NCBI GenBank assembly: GCA_015068985.1
Contig: SVJL01000011.1
Coordinates: forward strand, 1 to 37,187
Length of the DNA stretch: 37,187 nucleotides
DNA from: Oscillospiraceae bacterium
GTDB taxonomy: Bacteria; Bacillota; Clostridia; UMGS1810
Direction of reading: 5' to 3'
Part shown: one piece after another, positions 16,404-24,246 of the stretch
Layout of the letters: each line of letters begins with the position of its first letter
How positions within the stretch are numbered: the first letter of the stretch is position 1
Position numbers and translations under genes: made by a program
Notes under the pieces: generated by a model
What the model saw: the letters and a program-made list of their open reading frames with translations, nothing else
What the model was told of the DNA's origin: nothing
The model's database searches: none

Positions 16404-17252
16404 TTATTTACTGCCAACTGCATATGAACACACATATTTAACCGAACCCTCAATTGCATCTTCCTCAGTTTTCTCTACAAAAAACTCATTGCCGTTTTTG
16501 TCAATAATCGCAAAATCACTGCCATCACCGGAGTATACTATGCCCACGTGGCATTTGTGAGATACTACAAACTGCTTCAGATTATTCATACACTGCATTC
16601 CGCAATTGTCGTTAACGTTAAATCCCGTTGGGCGGTTGCACATTGTTTCAACATCGGCACCAAGCTCAGAGAAAATAAGCTTTGAACACTCAGATGCAGA
16701 ACCATTGGAGCTGTCTATGGCAATTTTGAGTCCTCCAAGAGATACAGAGGCTGTTGACTTCACGTGGTCAACATAATCTCTGAGACCTGTGTGAGTTCTT
16801 CTTATTCTTCCAATGTTCATTGCATCGGCAAGCAGAATATTACTCTCATCACCTGTTGCAACATTTTTTATTTCTTCAATCAAGTAATCATTCAGCGGAT
16901 GACCTGCAGAATCAAAAAATCTTATGCCGTTATATTGAGCACTTTCGCTTGATGCTCCAATCATAACAGCTGCATCCATCTTATATTTTGCAGTGAGATA
17001 AGAAATTGCGGTTACGGGCATAACCCCAAGATTGACACAGTTCCCTCCCACAGCACAAACTCCGGCAGAAAGTGCCGACTCAAGCATTTCGCCCGAAGCT
17101 CTTGTGTCACGCATAATAAGAATTTTTGCTGCACAGCCGAGATGATTGAAAAGCGTTCTTGCCAACGCCTTTCCGAAAAGAAACGCAACACGAGCAGTGA
17201 GTTCAGTATTTACAACAGCCTTAGCAGAATATTTATCATATAAACCTGACAT
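16404..17252 (-). CDS. truncated, catalytically dead GlmM-like protein (phosphoglucosamine mutase paralogue)
   Basis: A 282-residue relative of GlmM (~450 residues) in the place normally held by glmM, after cdaA-cdaR. Scaffold motifs are kept: NTELT, RDTRASGEMLESAL, YNGIRFF, FNVNDNCG. Catalytic ones are not. FGTDGVRG at the N-terminus is YDKYSAKA; the active loop SASHNP is GASSES (Ser101 kept, His-Asn-Pro lost); the metal loop DGDGDR is SGDGSD (241-246). The sequence then ends cleanly, 19 bases before nth, without most of domain III or the phosphate-binding domain IV. No leftover coding sequence follows. It cannot be a working mutase. GlmM binds and inhibits CdaA in several Firmicutes, so a regulatory role on CdaA is my inference. 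A decaying gene is the alternative, but the frame is intact and losses are concentrated at catalytic loops. Confidence 0.85.
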   Translation of the reverse strand: MSGLYDKYSAKAVVNTELTARVAFLFGKALARTLFNHLGCAAKILIMRDTRASGEMLESALSAGVCAVGGNCVNLGVMPVTAISYLTAKYKMDAAVMIGASSESAQYNGIRFFDSAGHPLNDYLIEEIKNVATGDESNILLADAMNIGRIRRTHTGLRDYVDHVKSTASVSLGGLKIAIDSSNGSASECSKLIFSELGADVETMCNRPTGFNVNDNCGMQCMNNLKQFVVSHKCHVGIVYSGDGSDFAIIDKNGNEFFVEKTEEDAIEGSVKYVCSYAVGSK

Positions 17253-17266
17253 ATTGGTTCTCCTTT

Positions 17267-18298
17267 TTATTCGTCACCCTCAAGAGAGGCTTTAATATCT
17301 ACAATCGGAACCGAAACATACTCAACATCGTTTGATAACGGAGCTGCAGACACATTCTCAAACAATAGCTCACCATATATGTTTCTGACGTCTATTGGTT
17401 CTGTGTATACCGTCATTTCAGTGTCGGTGTATTTTTCGAGAGCAGTGGCGGTGCCTTTGAGCTTAACCTGCATTTTGATTCCGCCATTATCATTCACATT
17501 CTTATCGCCTGCCACGCTGAGCTTTACGGGAATACCGGCATAGTTTTTCTTGACTTCGTCAAGATATTTTGGTGCAAGAATAACTGTTACTTCTCTTTCG
17601 GTGAAAAGCTTGAAGGTCACCTTGCTGTATTCAACGCTTTTGCTGAATTTATCTGCCGCTACGGCATTGCCTGCAGCATCCAAAAATTCAATTTTTAAGC
17701 TTTTTTCAATGTCGGTTGTCTGAAGCGAAGAATAGTCGAGAACAACTCTGGCAGATATAACATTTTCAATAACAGAATCAACACCGGTTATCTTAACCTT
17801 TGTATTTTTGTTTTGAACACCTGCTATTGTAAAGCCCTGAGGAAGAGTGCCGGTTTCTTTAAGTTCAATCTGAATATCTTTCTGGCGGATATTTTCTACA
17901 TTAAACTTTATGCTTCCGGGACGAAATGATACAACATCAACACCGCTGTTGTCGATTTCCACATTTGGCTTGAGGCTATAAGAGCCTGCCTGTGTCACAC
18001 TTATCATATCGAGGATGCATGAAATGTTGTTTTTGTTAACCGCCGACACCGCATTTCTCTTACCCTTGATTTTAATGGCAACAGTTGTGTCGCCTGTTAG
18101 CAATGCCTTGTTATTTCCGTTTATGTCGAGAGAACCCTCAGTGAAAAGGTCGCTCACATTAACGCATTTAACGGGAACTTCTTCAACCCACATCTCATAT
18201 GACGGGTTAACCTCATAGGCAACATATGCCCACAAAAGTATGGCTATAACAACAGACATTATTCCATAGAAAGTGTTCGATTTCAAAAAGTTTTTCAT
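17267..18298 (-). CDS. cdaR: YbbR-domain protein CdaR, regulator of CdaA
   Basis: A membrane-anchored protein with one N-terminal membrane segment (FYGIMSVVIAILLWAYVAY, ~residues 11-29) and an extracellular part of repeated YbbR beta domains up to residue 343. Phrases such as PVKCVNVSDLF and PQGFTIAGVQNKNTKVKITG are typical. CdaR homologues control the diadenylate cyclase CdaA from outside the membrane. The ATG overlaps the cdaA stop (ATGA), indicating translational coupling. The GlmM-like gene follows 14 bases later. Confidence 0.92.
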   Translation of the reverse strand: MKNFLKSNTFYGIMSVVIAILLWAYVAYEVNPSYEMWVEEVPVKCVNVSDLFTEGSLDINGNNKALLTGDTTVAIKIKGKRNAVSAVNKNNISCILDMISVTQAGSYSLKPNVEIDNSGVDVVSFRPGSIKFNVENIRQKDIQIELKETGTLPQGFTIAGVQNKNTKVKITGVDSVIENVISARVVLDYSSLQTTDIEKSLKIEFLDAAGNAVAADKFSKSVEYSKVTFKLFTEREVTVILAPKYLDEVKKNYAGIPVKLSVAGDKNVNDNGGIKMQVKLKGTATALEKYTDTEMTVYTEPIDVRNIYGELLFENVSAAPLSNDVEYVSVPIVDIKASLEGDE

Positions 18299-19143
18299 TT
18301 TTTATTCACCACCCAGGGGAATATTTTTTCTCTCTTACTCTTTTTCTTGCCCTCAGAGGGTTTGTCGCTTTCGAGAATTTCGGCAACTTCACGCTTTAGT
18401 GTTGCCGGAGTGTAGTCCCTTTTAATGTTACCGTTGAGTGCCATAGAAATGGTGCCTGTTTCTTCAGAAACAACAATTGCGATACAATCGGCAACCTCCG
18501 ACACACCTATTGCGGCACGGTGACGGGTGCCAAGCTCTTTTGAAAAGCTGGTATTTTCGGTGAGTGGCAAGAAGCACGCAGCCGCTTTGATGCGGTTATC
18601 ACCTATAACAACAGCACCATCGTGGAGTGGAGTGTTGGGGACAAAAAGATTAACGAGCAATGCTTCAGATATGTGAGAATCAACAATAGTGCCACTTGCC
18701 ATTATGTCGCCGAGCTTGGTGTTTCTCTCAATGAGAATCAGTGCACCGGTTTTTGTTTTGGCAAGCTTGGACACTGCGGTAAAAACATCGTCAATATCAC
18801 TTTCGGGAGCATCATCATTAATTTTTATAATTTTACTGATTGAAGTGTTACCAACTTTTTCGAGAGCTCGTCTGAGTTCGGGCTGAAAAACAATCAGAAT
18901 GGCAATAAGACCTATCTGGAGGGTGTTTTCAAGAATAAAGTTAATGGTATTAAACTGCAGAACCCCCGAAATATACATAAAGGCAACAAGAATAAATATG
19001 CCTTTTATGAGCTGAGAGGCTCTGGTTTCTTTGATAAGCTTTATGCCTTTGTAGATAACATATGCAACTATTGCAACGTCTATAAAATCTCTTATGCGTA
19101 ATATTTTCAGATTGTTAAAAAGTGCAGAAAAAAATTCTCCCAT
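18295..19143 (-). CDS. cdaA: diadenylate cyclase CdaA (c-di-AMP synthase)
   Basis: Makes c-di-AMP from two ATP; this messenger governs potassium, osmolyte and wall homeostasis. The 282-residue product has three N-terminal membrane segments (to ~residue 85) and a DAC domain with both catalytic motifs: Asp175-Gly176-Ala177 in PLHDGAVVIG and Arg207-His-Arg209 in GTRHRAAIGVSE. The Lys-rich tail is unremarkable. The start overlaps the end of the trmH-like gene by one base (TAATG), and AGAGG precedes it. It forms an operon with cdaR and the GlmM-like gene. Confidence 0.96.
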   Translation of the reverse strand: MGEFFSALFNNLKILRIRDFIDVAIVAYVIYKGIKLIKETRASQLIKGIFILVAFMYISGVLQFNTINFILENTLQIGLIAILIVFQPELRRALEKVGNTSISKIIKINDDAPESDIDDVFTAVSKLAKTKTGALILIERNTKLGDIMASGTIVDSHISEALLVNLFVPNTPLHDGAVVIGDNRIKAAACFLPLTENTSFSKELGTRHRAAIGVSEVADCIAIVVSEETGTISMALNGNIKRDYTPATLKREVAEILESDKPSEGKKKSKREKIFPWVVNKK

Positions 19144-19961
19144 TATTTATCACCTCTGTTTATTGTCTGATTTATGATTTTTCCTCTCATTATTTCATAC
19201 AGCATCACAGTAAGCGCTGTTGCAACGTTTAATGATTCTGCTCTTCCAAGCATCGGAATGGTTATTCTCTCCGTGCAAAGTTTGCAAATGTCTTCGCCAA
19301 TCCCGTTGGCTTCGTTACCCATAACAAGCACAAATTTGCGGTTATAGTCAACGGTATGACAAGCTTTTGCATCAGTGGGGAATGTGCCTGCAATTCCAAA
19401 TCCTGCTTCCTTAAGCTCTGTGAGCGTTTCTTCGGGGTTATCGTCAAAAAACACAGGCACATTCAAAAGGCTCGCCATGGTTGATCGAACCACCTTTGGA
19501 TTATACAAATCGACACAACCCTTAGAAAGCACAACAGCATCTGCCCCGAGTGCATCGCAGGAACGGATAATAGTGCCCATATTGCCGGGGTCGGTTATAC
19601 GGTCAAGGTAGACTATGGTTTGCGTTTTTTCTTTATCGATTGAAGATGCCGGAATGACCTTATAGTTAACAACCGCCATTACCCCTTGCGAGTTAACGGT
19701 GAGCTTCAGCGAGTCAAACAGCTTTTCGGAAAGCTCGTACACTTTTATGTTTTTGCTGTCAAACTCCATATTATAACTCTCGCTGATTAATATGTATTCT
19801 ATGTCGGCACCGTTTGCAATGGCATCAGCCACAAGACGGCTTCCCTCAGCAAGATACTGATTGCACTTTGTGCGTCCGTTTCTGGTTTGAAGCTTTTTAA
19901 TATGTTTGTATACAGCGTTTGCACTGCTTTCTATTCGGGTATGCATATTGCTCTCTGCCAT
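19143..19961 (-). CDS. TrmH/SpoU family RNA 2'-O-methyltransferase
   Basis: A SAM-dependent RNA ribose methyltransferase with the trefoil-knot SPOUT fold. The 272-residue product has an N-terminal substrate-binding domain (QYLAEGSRLVADAI) and the three SpoU motifs: DRITDPGNMGTIIRSCDALG (motif 1), LVMGNEANGI (motif 2) and IPMLGRAESLNVATAL (motif 3). The rRNA or tRNA target is not predictable; RlmB- or TsnR-like 23S rRNA methylation is plausible. ATG 19961 is preferred to an upstream in-frame TTG. It heads the c-di-AMP operon behind a good promoter. Confidence 0.92.
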   Translation of the reverse strand: MAESNMHTRIESSANAVYKHIKKLQTRNGRTKCNQYLAEGSRLVADAIANGADIEYILISESYNMEFDSKNIKVYELSEKLFDSLKLTVNSQGVMAVVNYKVIPASSIDKEKTQTIVYLDRITDPGNMGTIIRSCDALGADAVVLSKGCVDLYNPKVVRSTMASLLNVPVFFDDNPEETLTELKEAGFGIAGTFPTDAKACHTVDYNRKFVLVMGNEANGIGEDICKLCTERITIPMLGRAESLNVATALTVMLYEIMRGKIINQTINRGDK

Positions 19962-20011
19962 TTTGTCACATCCTATAGCTCTTTTAGGGTAAAACAAACT
20001 ATTCTTATTTT

Positions 20012-20040
20012 ATTATACTACAAACAAAACCTTTGCACAA
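20012..20040 (-). promoter_or_regulatory. promoter of the trmH-cdaA-cdaR operon
   Basis: Minus-strand TTGTGC (20035-20040), 17-base spacer and perfect TATAAT (20012-20017), about 50 bases upstream of ATG 19961. Confidence 0.65.
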
Positions 20041-20115
20041 GTATTATTTTTGCTGTGAAATGTATTTTAATGCAAATATTAAAGATAATAAACAATTATA
20101 AGGGAGGAATAACAT

Positions 20116-20544
20116 ATGGGATATATTTTTGCAATTATTGCAGGGGCAAGCATGAGCATTCAGGGAGTTATGAACACACGACTCTCTGACAAAACCGGCT
20201 TGTTTTTGTCTAATGCATACGTGCAGGGAACGGCGTTTATACTGTCGCTTATTGCACTGTTTTTTGCAAATGACAACAACCTGAAAGGCTTTGGCGAGGT
20301 TAATAAATGGTATCTTCTTGGCGGAGTGTTTGGTCTTATTATCACCCTCACGGTAATGGTGTCGGTCAAAAACCTTTCGCCTGTTATTGCAATATCAACA
20401 ATTCTCATATCACAGCTTTTGTGTGCAGCGCTGATTGACGCATTCGGTCTTATGGGAAGCGAAAAAATTGCTTTTACGTGGAACAAATATGTTGGAGTTG
20501 CCGCAATGATTGGCGGAGTTTTGCTTCTGAAGTGGAATCAATAG
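20116..20544 (+). CDS. DUF606 (YdcZ-like) DMT family membrane protein
   Basis: A 142-residue integral membrane protein with five hydrophobic segments, starting MGYIFAIIAGASMSIQGVMNTRLS, characteristic of the DUF606/YdcZ branch of drug/metabolite transporters that function as half-size units. The repeat-type ending YVGVAAMIGGVLLLKW fits. GGGAGG stands seven bases before the ATG. It converges on spmB and the last seven bases overlap it. No partner half gene is adjacent, so it probably homodimerises. Confidence 0.88.
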   Translation: MGYIFAIIAGASMSIQGVMNTRLSDKTGLFLSNAYVQGTAFILSLIALFFANDNNLKGFGEVNKWYLLGGVFGLIITLTVMVSVKNLSPVIAISTILISQLLCAALIDAFGLMGSEKIAFTWNKYVGVAAMIGGVLLLKWNQ

Positions 20545-21059
20545 TAATATAGTCTGCAAACAATCAGACTCACCACCATACTGAAAAAATCTGCAACAAG
20601 TGCACATTTAATAGTGTGGCGTATATTTTTGGTACCTGATGCTGCAAAATATACAGCTGTTGTGTAAAATGTTGTTTCTGTTGACCCCATCATAATGGAA
20701 ACCGCTCTTCCTGCAAAAGAATCAGGGCCATAGGCGGAGAATATGTCGGAAGCAAAGGCAAGAGAGCCGCTTCCCGAAACCGGTCGGAGAATCACAAAAG
20801 GAACAAGCGGAGATGGAAAGCCAATAGAATTTGTGACAGGTCTTGCCCAATCAGAAATCAGCTCAATCAATCCTGACGACCTCATAGCGCCAATGGCAAT
20901 AAACAAAGCAAGCATTGCCGGAAAAATTGCATACACGGTTTTAAGCCCCGCAACAGCACCTCTGGTAAATGCTCCGTAAACATCTGTCTTTTTTAAAGCA
21001 CCGTATGCCACGATACAAAGTATAATCATTGGAACCAGATATTCGCCGATTTTATGCAC
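20538..21059 (-). CDS. spmB: spore maturation protein B
   Basis: A 173-residue membrane protein needed with SpmA for normal spore core dehydration in Bacillus and Clostridium. It has the nucleoside-recognition (Gate) domain pattern: IAIGAMRSSGLIE, FVILRPVSGSGSL and SIMMGSTETTFYTTAVYF. The GTG start at 21059 lies inside the end of spmA (eight-base overlap), indicating translational coupling. The 3' end overlaps the convergent DUF606 gene by seven bases. Confidence 0.94.
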   Translation of the reverse strand: MHKIGEYLVPMIILCIVAYGALKKTDVYGAFTRGAVAGLKTVYAIFPAMLALFIAIGAMRSSGLIELISDWARPVTNSIGFPSPLVPFVILRPVSGSGSLAFASDIFSAYGPDSFAGRAVSIMMGSTETTFYTTAVYFAASGTKNIRHTIKCALVADFFSMVVSLIVCRLYYY

Positions 21060-21633
21060 TTATGTCACGTCCCTGAATTAGTTTGGTGAAAAAAATTGCA
21101 AAAACAACCGTAAGCGACGAAGCAATCCAGATAGGGACAGTTATGTCTGCCGGAGAGACGCTTTCATATGAGCTTCGCAGGGCAATGAGTGTTGACGGAA
21201 CAAGCTGCAGTGATGAACAGTTTATTATGGCAAGCATACACATATTGTTGGTTGCTGTTGAATTAAGGCTTTTTTCGGCAAGCTTTTTCATTGCAGCCAT
21301 GCCAAGAGGAGTAGCCGCATTGGAAAGACCCAGCATATTGGCGGCAAGATTGGATGATATGAGTTTTTCCTCTTTGCTTCCTTTTTTAACACCTTTAAAC
21401 ACCTTGGTTATGACAGGAGACAAAATGTTTGATATTTTGTGAGTAAGTTGTGATTCTTCTGCAATATTCATTATTCCGGACCACATTACCATAAAAGCTC
21501 CGGTTTTAAGGATAAACGACACACAATTCTCGCAGCTTTGAAACACCGCCTCCCCCACAGCGGAAGCAGTGCCGCAGATAACAGAGCACACAACCGATGC
21601 AATCATCATAACAATCCATATTGCATTTAGCAA
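21052..21633 (-). CDS. spmA: spore maturation protein A
   Basis: Partner of SpmB in spore maturation; membrane protein with a Gate domain. Diagnostic phrases are FILKTGAFMVMWSGIMNIAE, GSKEEKLISSNLAANMLGLSNAATPLG and NMCMLAIINCSSLQLVPST. The start is unclear because no ATG is present: TTG 21633 (MLNAIWIVMM) is eight bases after GGGG and fits known SpmA starts, while TTG 21651 gives six extra residues. The region just upstream is the terminator of the cpsB-like gene, so spmAB may rely on read-through or an unrecognised sporulation promoter. Confidence 0.92.
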   Translation of the reverse strand: MLNAIWIVMMIASVVCSVICGTASAVGEAVFQSCENCVSFILKTGAFMVMWSGIMNIAEESQLTHKISNILSPVITKVFKGVKKGSKEEKLISSNLAANMLGLSNAATPLGMAAMKKLAEKSLNSTATNNMCMLAIINCSSLQLVPSTLIALRSSYESVSPADITVPIWIASSLTVVFAIFFTKLIQGRDISA

Positions 21634-21649
21634 ACCAATCGCCCCTAAC

Positions 21650-21690
21650 AAAAAATCTCTCTACAAAATATATTTGCAGAGAGATTAAAA
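21650..21690 (-). terminator. terminator after the cpsC-cpsD-cpsB module
   Basis: A 9-bp stem (21654-21662 with 21678-21686) extended by 4 bp after one mismatch, with a T-run on the minus strand. Confidence 0.75.
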
Positions 21691-21698
21691 AATACATA

Positions 21699-22424
21699 TT
21701 ATTTTTGTGAGACAATTTCTATAGCGTTTTGCATAAGCATTTTCAAATATTCTTCGCCAAATTTTTTTGCCACATATTCCAAAGCTTCTGTCATCTTTGG
21801 CGGACGAGAGTTCATATTATGACAATCACTTCCCAAAAAATTCAGATTACCTTTTGAAAGAAGACGCTTAACAAATTTTTTGGATGCTCTTGATTCTAAA
21901 AAATCGGTGTTGCATTGAACCAGAACATCAAGTGAAAGCAGTGAACTTTCTATGGTCTTTTGAGGAACGGAACCAATATATCTTTCAACGTGAGCCATAA
22001 CAGGTACAAACCCTTTAGAATTTATGGCATATATTTCGTTAAACATCCAATCGGACCAGTGGTCATATGGCATCTCGAGAAGAATACATTTTGAATTGCC
22101 AATGCACAGCCTTGATAAATCCGCTTCCTGCCATAGGCCGGAATATATTCTGACTTCTGAGGCGGGGATTATTTCGGGCATATATATGTCGTTTTCTTTA
22201 ATATGACGTTCGAGTCTGTAGAGAGCTTCATCACGCCTTGAAATAAAGGATGATATGGTTTCGACGGAGTTATAGTAATGAGAGGTTGATACAACCTTGT
22301 CTACCCCCATATCAGAGAGAGCAGACAGCATATCGAGAGATGTTTGCAAATCAGGTGCGCCGTCATCTACACCTGCAAGGATGTGAGAATGAAAATCTAT
22401 TACTTCAAAATTATCTTTCCACAT
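21699..22424 (-). CDS. CpsB/YwqE-type tyrosine-protein phosphatase (PHP domain)
   Basis: A 241-residue manganese-dependent phosphatase that dephosphorylates the cognate tyrosine kinase. PHP motifs in order are DFHSHILAGVDDGA, STSHYY, ASEVRI, LLEMPY, MAHVERY and GSDCHNMNSRPP, supplying the His/Asp/Glu metal ligands. It is the last gene of a three-gene module, 19 bases after the kinase gene, and has its own terminator. Length and motifs are normal for CpsB. Confidence 0.92.
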   Translation of the reverse strand: MWKDNFEVIDFHSHILAGVDDGAPDLQTSLDMLSALSDMGVDKVVSTSHYYNSVETISSFISRRDEALYRLERHIKENDIYMPEIIPASEVRIYSGLWQEADLSRLCIGNSKCILLEMPYDHWSDWMFNEIYAINSKGFVPVMAHVERYIGSVPQKTIESSLLSLDVLVQCNTDFLESRASKKFVKRLLSKGNLNFLGSDCHNMNSRPPKMTEALEYVAKKFGEEYLKMLMQNAIEIVSQK

Positions 22425-22443
22425 ATGGTATCCTCAGCAAAAA

Positions 22444-23391
22444 TTACTTTTTGTCTTTTTTGCTTTTAAACAATTTTTTGAAAAAACCCGGTTTCTTCTT
22501 TTTTTCCTTGGAGCTGTGTTTGCCATGCTTATCGGATTTGTCCGACTTTGATGAACTTTCGGAGTTGCCTGACGAAGAGGATTTTGCGTATGAACCGGAG
22601 TAGCCATATGAATAATAACCATAACGCATATAACGGTTACGCTTTTTGTTACGGGATTTGTATACGCCGTAAATGTAGGAATCGTCATCGGCATCGTTGA
22701 GAATAAAGCCAAGAATTTTGGCATTGGCAAATTTCAACGAGTTGATAGCACGCTCAATCATCTTATACATTGTGTATTTCTGACGGGTAACGATTATGAT
22801 ACCATTACAGATTTTTGAAAGAAGAAGACCTTCTGTAACAATGTTGAGCGGAGGAGTGTCGATAAACACATAATCGTAGCGTTTTTCAAGTTCCTCGAAG
22901 AGCTCTGTCATTGCATCGGAAGATATGAGCTCAACAGGGTTTGGGGGAATGGCTCCGGATGTGAGACAATCCAAATTTTCCTGCTCAGTGTGATAAATAC
23001 AATCGTCAAGCTTATCAAACCCTGCCAGAATGTTGGAAAGACCCTTCTCGTTTTCTATACACATATATTTGTGAACGCGGGGAGCACGAAGGTCAGCATC
23101 AAGAATAAGCACTTTAACACCGATTTCGGCAAATGTTTTGGCAAGATTAATACAGGTTGTTGATTTACCTTCACCTGATGTGGCAGACGAAATAACAACC
23201 TTTCTGCAGCCTTTTTCACTGTTTAAAGAGAACATAATATTTGTTCGTGCTGCTTTGTATGCCTCGATAATATCAAAAGGCATATTTTCGGAAATAATAC
23301 GCTTTTCACTGTTTGCACGGGTGATAGAGTTGGAAGTGTCGGAGCTTATGTTGACGTGTCTGATATTGGGTAATTTCTTTTTTAAGTTCAT
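22444..23391 (-). CDS. CpsD/CapB family tyrosine kinase with long basic tail
   Basis: Bacterial tyrosine (BY) kinase that works with a membrane activator to control polysaccharide export. In 315 residues: Walker A SSATSGEGKSTTCINLA, Walker A' VLILDADLRAPRVHK, Walker B YVFIDTPPLN. The C-terminal tyrosine cluster YMRYGYYSYGYSGSYA is the autophosphorylation region. Unusually this is followed by about 45 residues rich in Ser and then Lys, ending GFFKKLFKSKKDKK, a basic, aromatic segment that could touch membrane. Most CpsD kinases stop shortly after the tyrosines. It lies between the CpsC-like activator and CpsB-like phosphatase genes. Confidence 0.92.
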   Translation of the reverse strand: MNLKKKLPNIRHVNISSDTSNSITRANSEKRIISENMPFDIIEAYKAARTNIMFSLNSEKGCRKVVISSATSGEGKSTTCINLAKTFAEIGVKVLILDADLRAPRVHKYMCIENEKGLSNILAGFDKLDDCIYHTEQENLDCLTSGAIPPNPVELISSDAMTELFEELEKRYDYVFIDTPPLNIVTEGLLLSKICNGIIIVTRQKYTMYKMIERAINSLKFANAKILGFILNDADDDSYIYGVYKSRNKKRNRYMRYGYYSYGYSGSYAKSSSSGNSESSSKSDKSDKHGKHSSKEKKKKPGFFKKLFKSKKDKK

Positions 23392-23408
23392 AATACACTG
23401 CCCCTCCC

Positions 23409-24116
23409 TTACTCTACATCAAGATTTGGAATGATACCGAGAACCGGAATTCCATATCTGTTTTTAATGTCTTCGTCACCTTTAATGCGTGTGTCAAAAA
23501 GCTCTTTAACAAAAATAACAGCCACACCAAGAACAATTCCGAGAAAGAGTCCGATAAAGGTGTTTTGTTTTATGTTAGGTGAAGAAGTTACAACCGGAAG
23601 GTCAGCATAATCAACAACCTTAAGACGGCAGCCTTCAATAACCTCAGCTATTTTTTCGGGAGCTTCCGAAAGAAACACCTCCAAAATATCCTGCGCTTTT
23701 TTGGGAGTGGTATCGTCATACTTTATTTCAAGAACTTCGGTTTCGTTTGCAGAACCCATCACAATATTTTGTCTTATGTGACCGGCTGTTATATCCTGCT
23801 CTTTGCGTGGCTTTTGCTTATTATAGGCCTGAGCCACGTCCTCTAAAAATGCATTACTGGACAAAATTTCAATATAGGTGGAAACCAGACGCTGGTTAAG
23901 GTTAATATCGTTGATATTAACACCCACCTCACTTGCCCTGTCGGAACCTGAAACATATACCTTAGCGGTTGAAGTGTAGAGAGGTGTCATAAAAAACGAG
24001 CTTATAGAAAAAGCCACCAATGCACCGACAATGGCAAATATGAGAATTATCCACCAGAGTTTAAGAACTATCTCAAAAATTTTGACAAGATTAATTTCTT
24101 CTTTCAACAAAATCAC
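23409..24116 (-). CDS. Wzz/CpsC-type chain-length regulator, kinase activator
   Basis: A 235-residue membrane protein with the Wzz layout: an N-terminal membrane segment (LWWIILIFAIVGALVAFSI), an extracellular stretch (YTSTAKVYV, LVSTYIEILSS), a proline-containing second membrane segment (FIGLFLGIVLGVAVIFV), and a short cytoplasmic tail for contact with the kinase. The start is ambiguous: GTG 24116 overlaps its own GGAG, whereas TTG 24110 or 24107 are at better spacing. First gene of the phosphoregulatory module. Confidence 0.9.
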   Translation of the reverse strand: MILLKEEINLVKIFEIVLKLWWIILIFAIVGALVAFSISSFFMTPLYTSTAKVYVSGSDRASEVGVNINDINLNQRLVSTYIEILSSNAFLEDVAQAYNKQKPRKEQDITAGHIRQNIVMGSANETEVLEIKYDDTTPKKAQDILEVFLSEAPEKIAEVIEGCRLKVVDYADLPVVTSSPNIKQNTFIGLFLGIVLGVAVIFVKELFDTRIKGDEDIKNRYGIPVLGIIPNLDVE

Positions 24117-24246
24117 TCCGTTTTATCATTGTATATTCTGTTATGGCGACCAAATTCGCCAAAAAGCACATATCATTTGATATTATATCAAAATGTTTTT
24201 AAAAAATCAATATGTTTAACTAACTTTTATTCATCATTTTTGTTTT

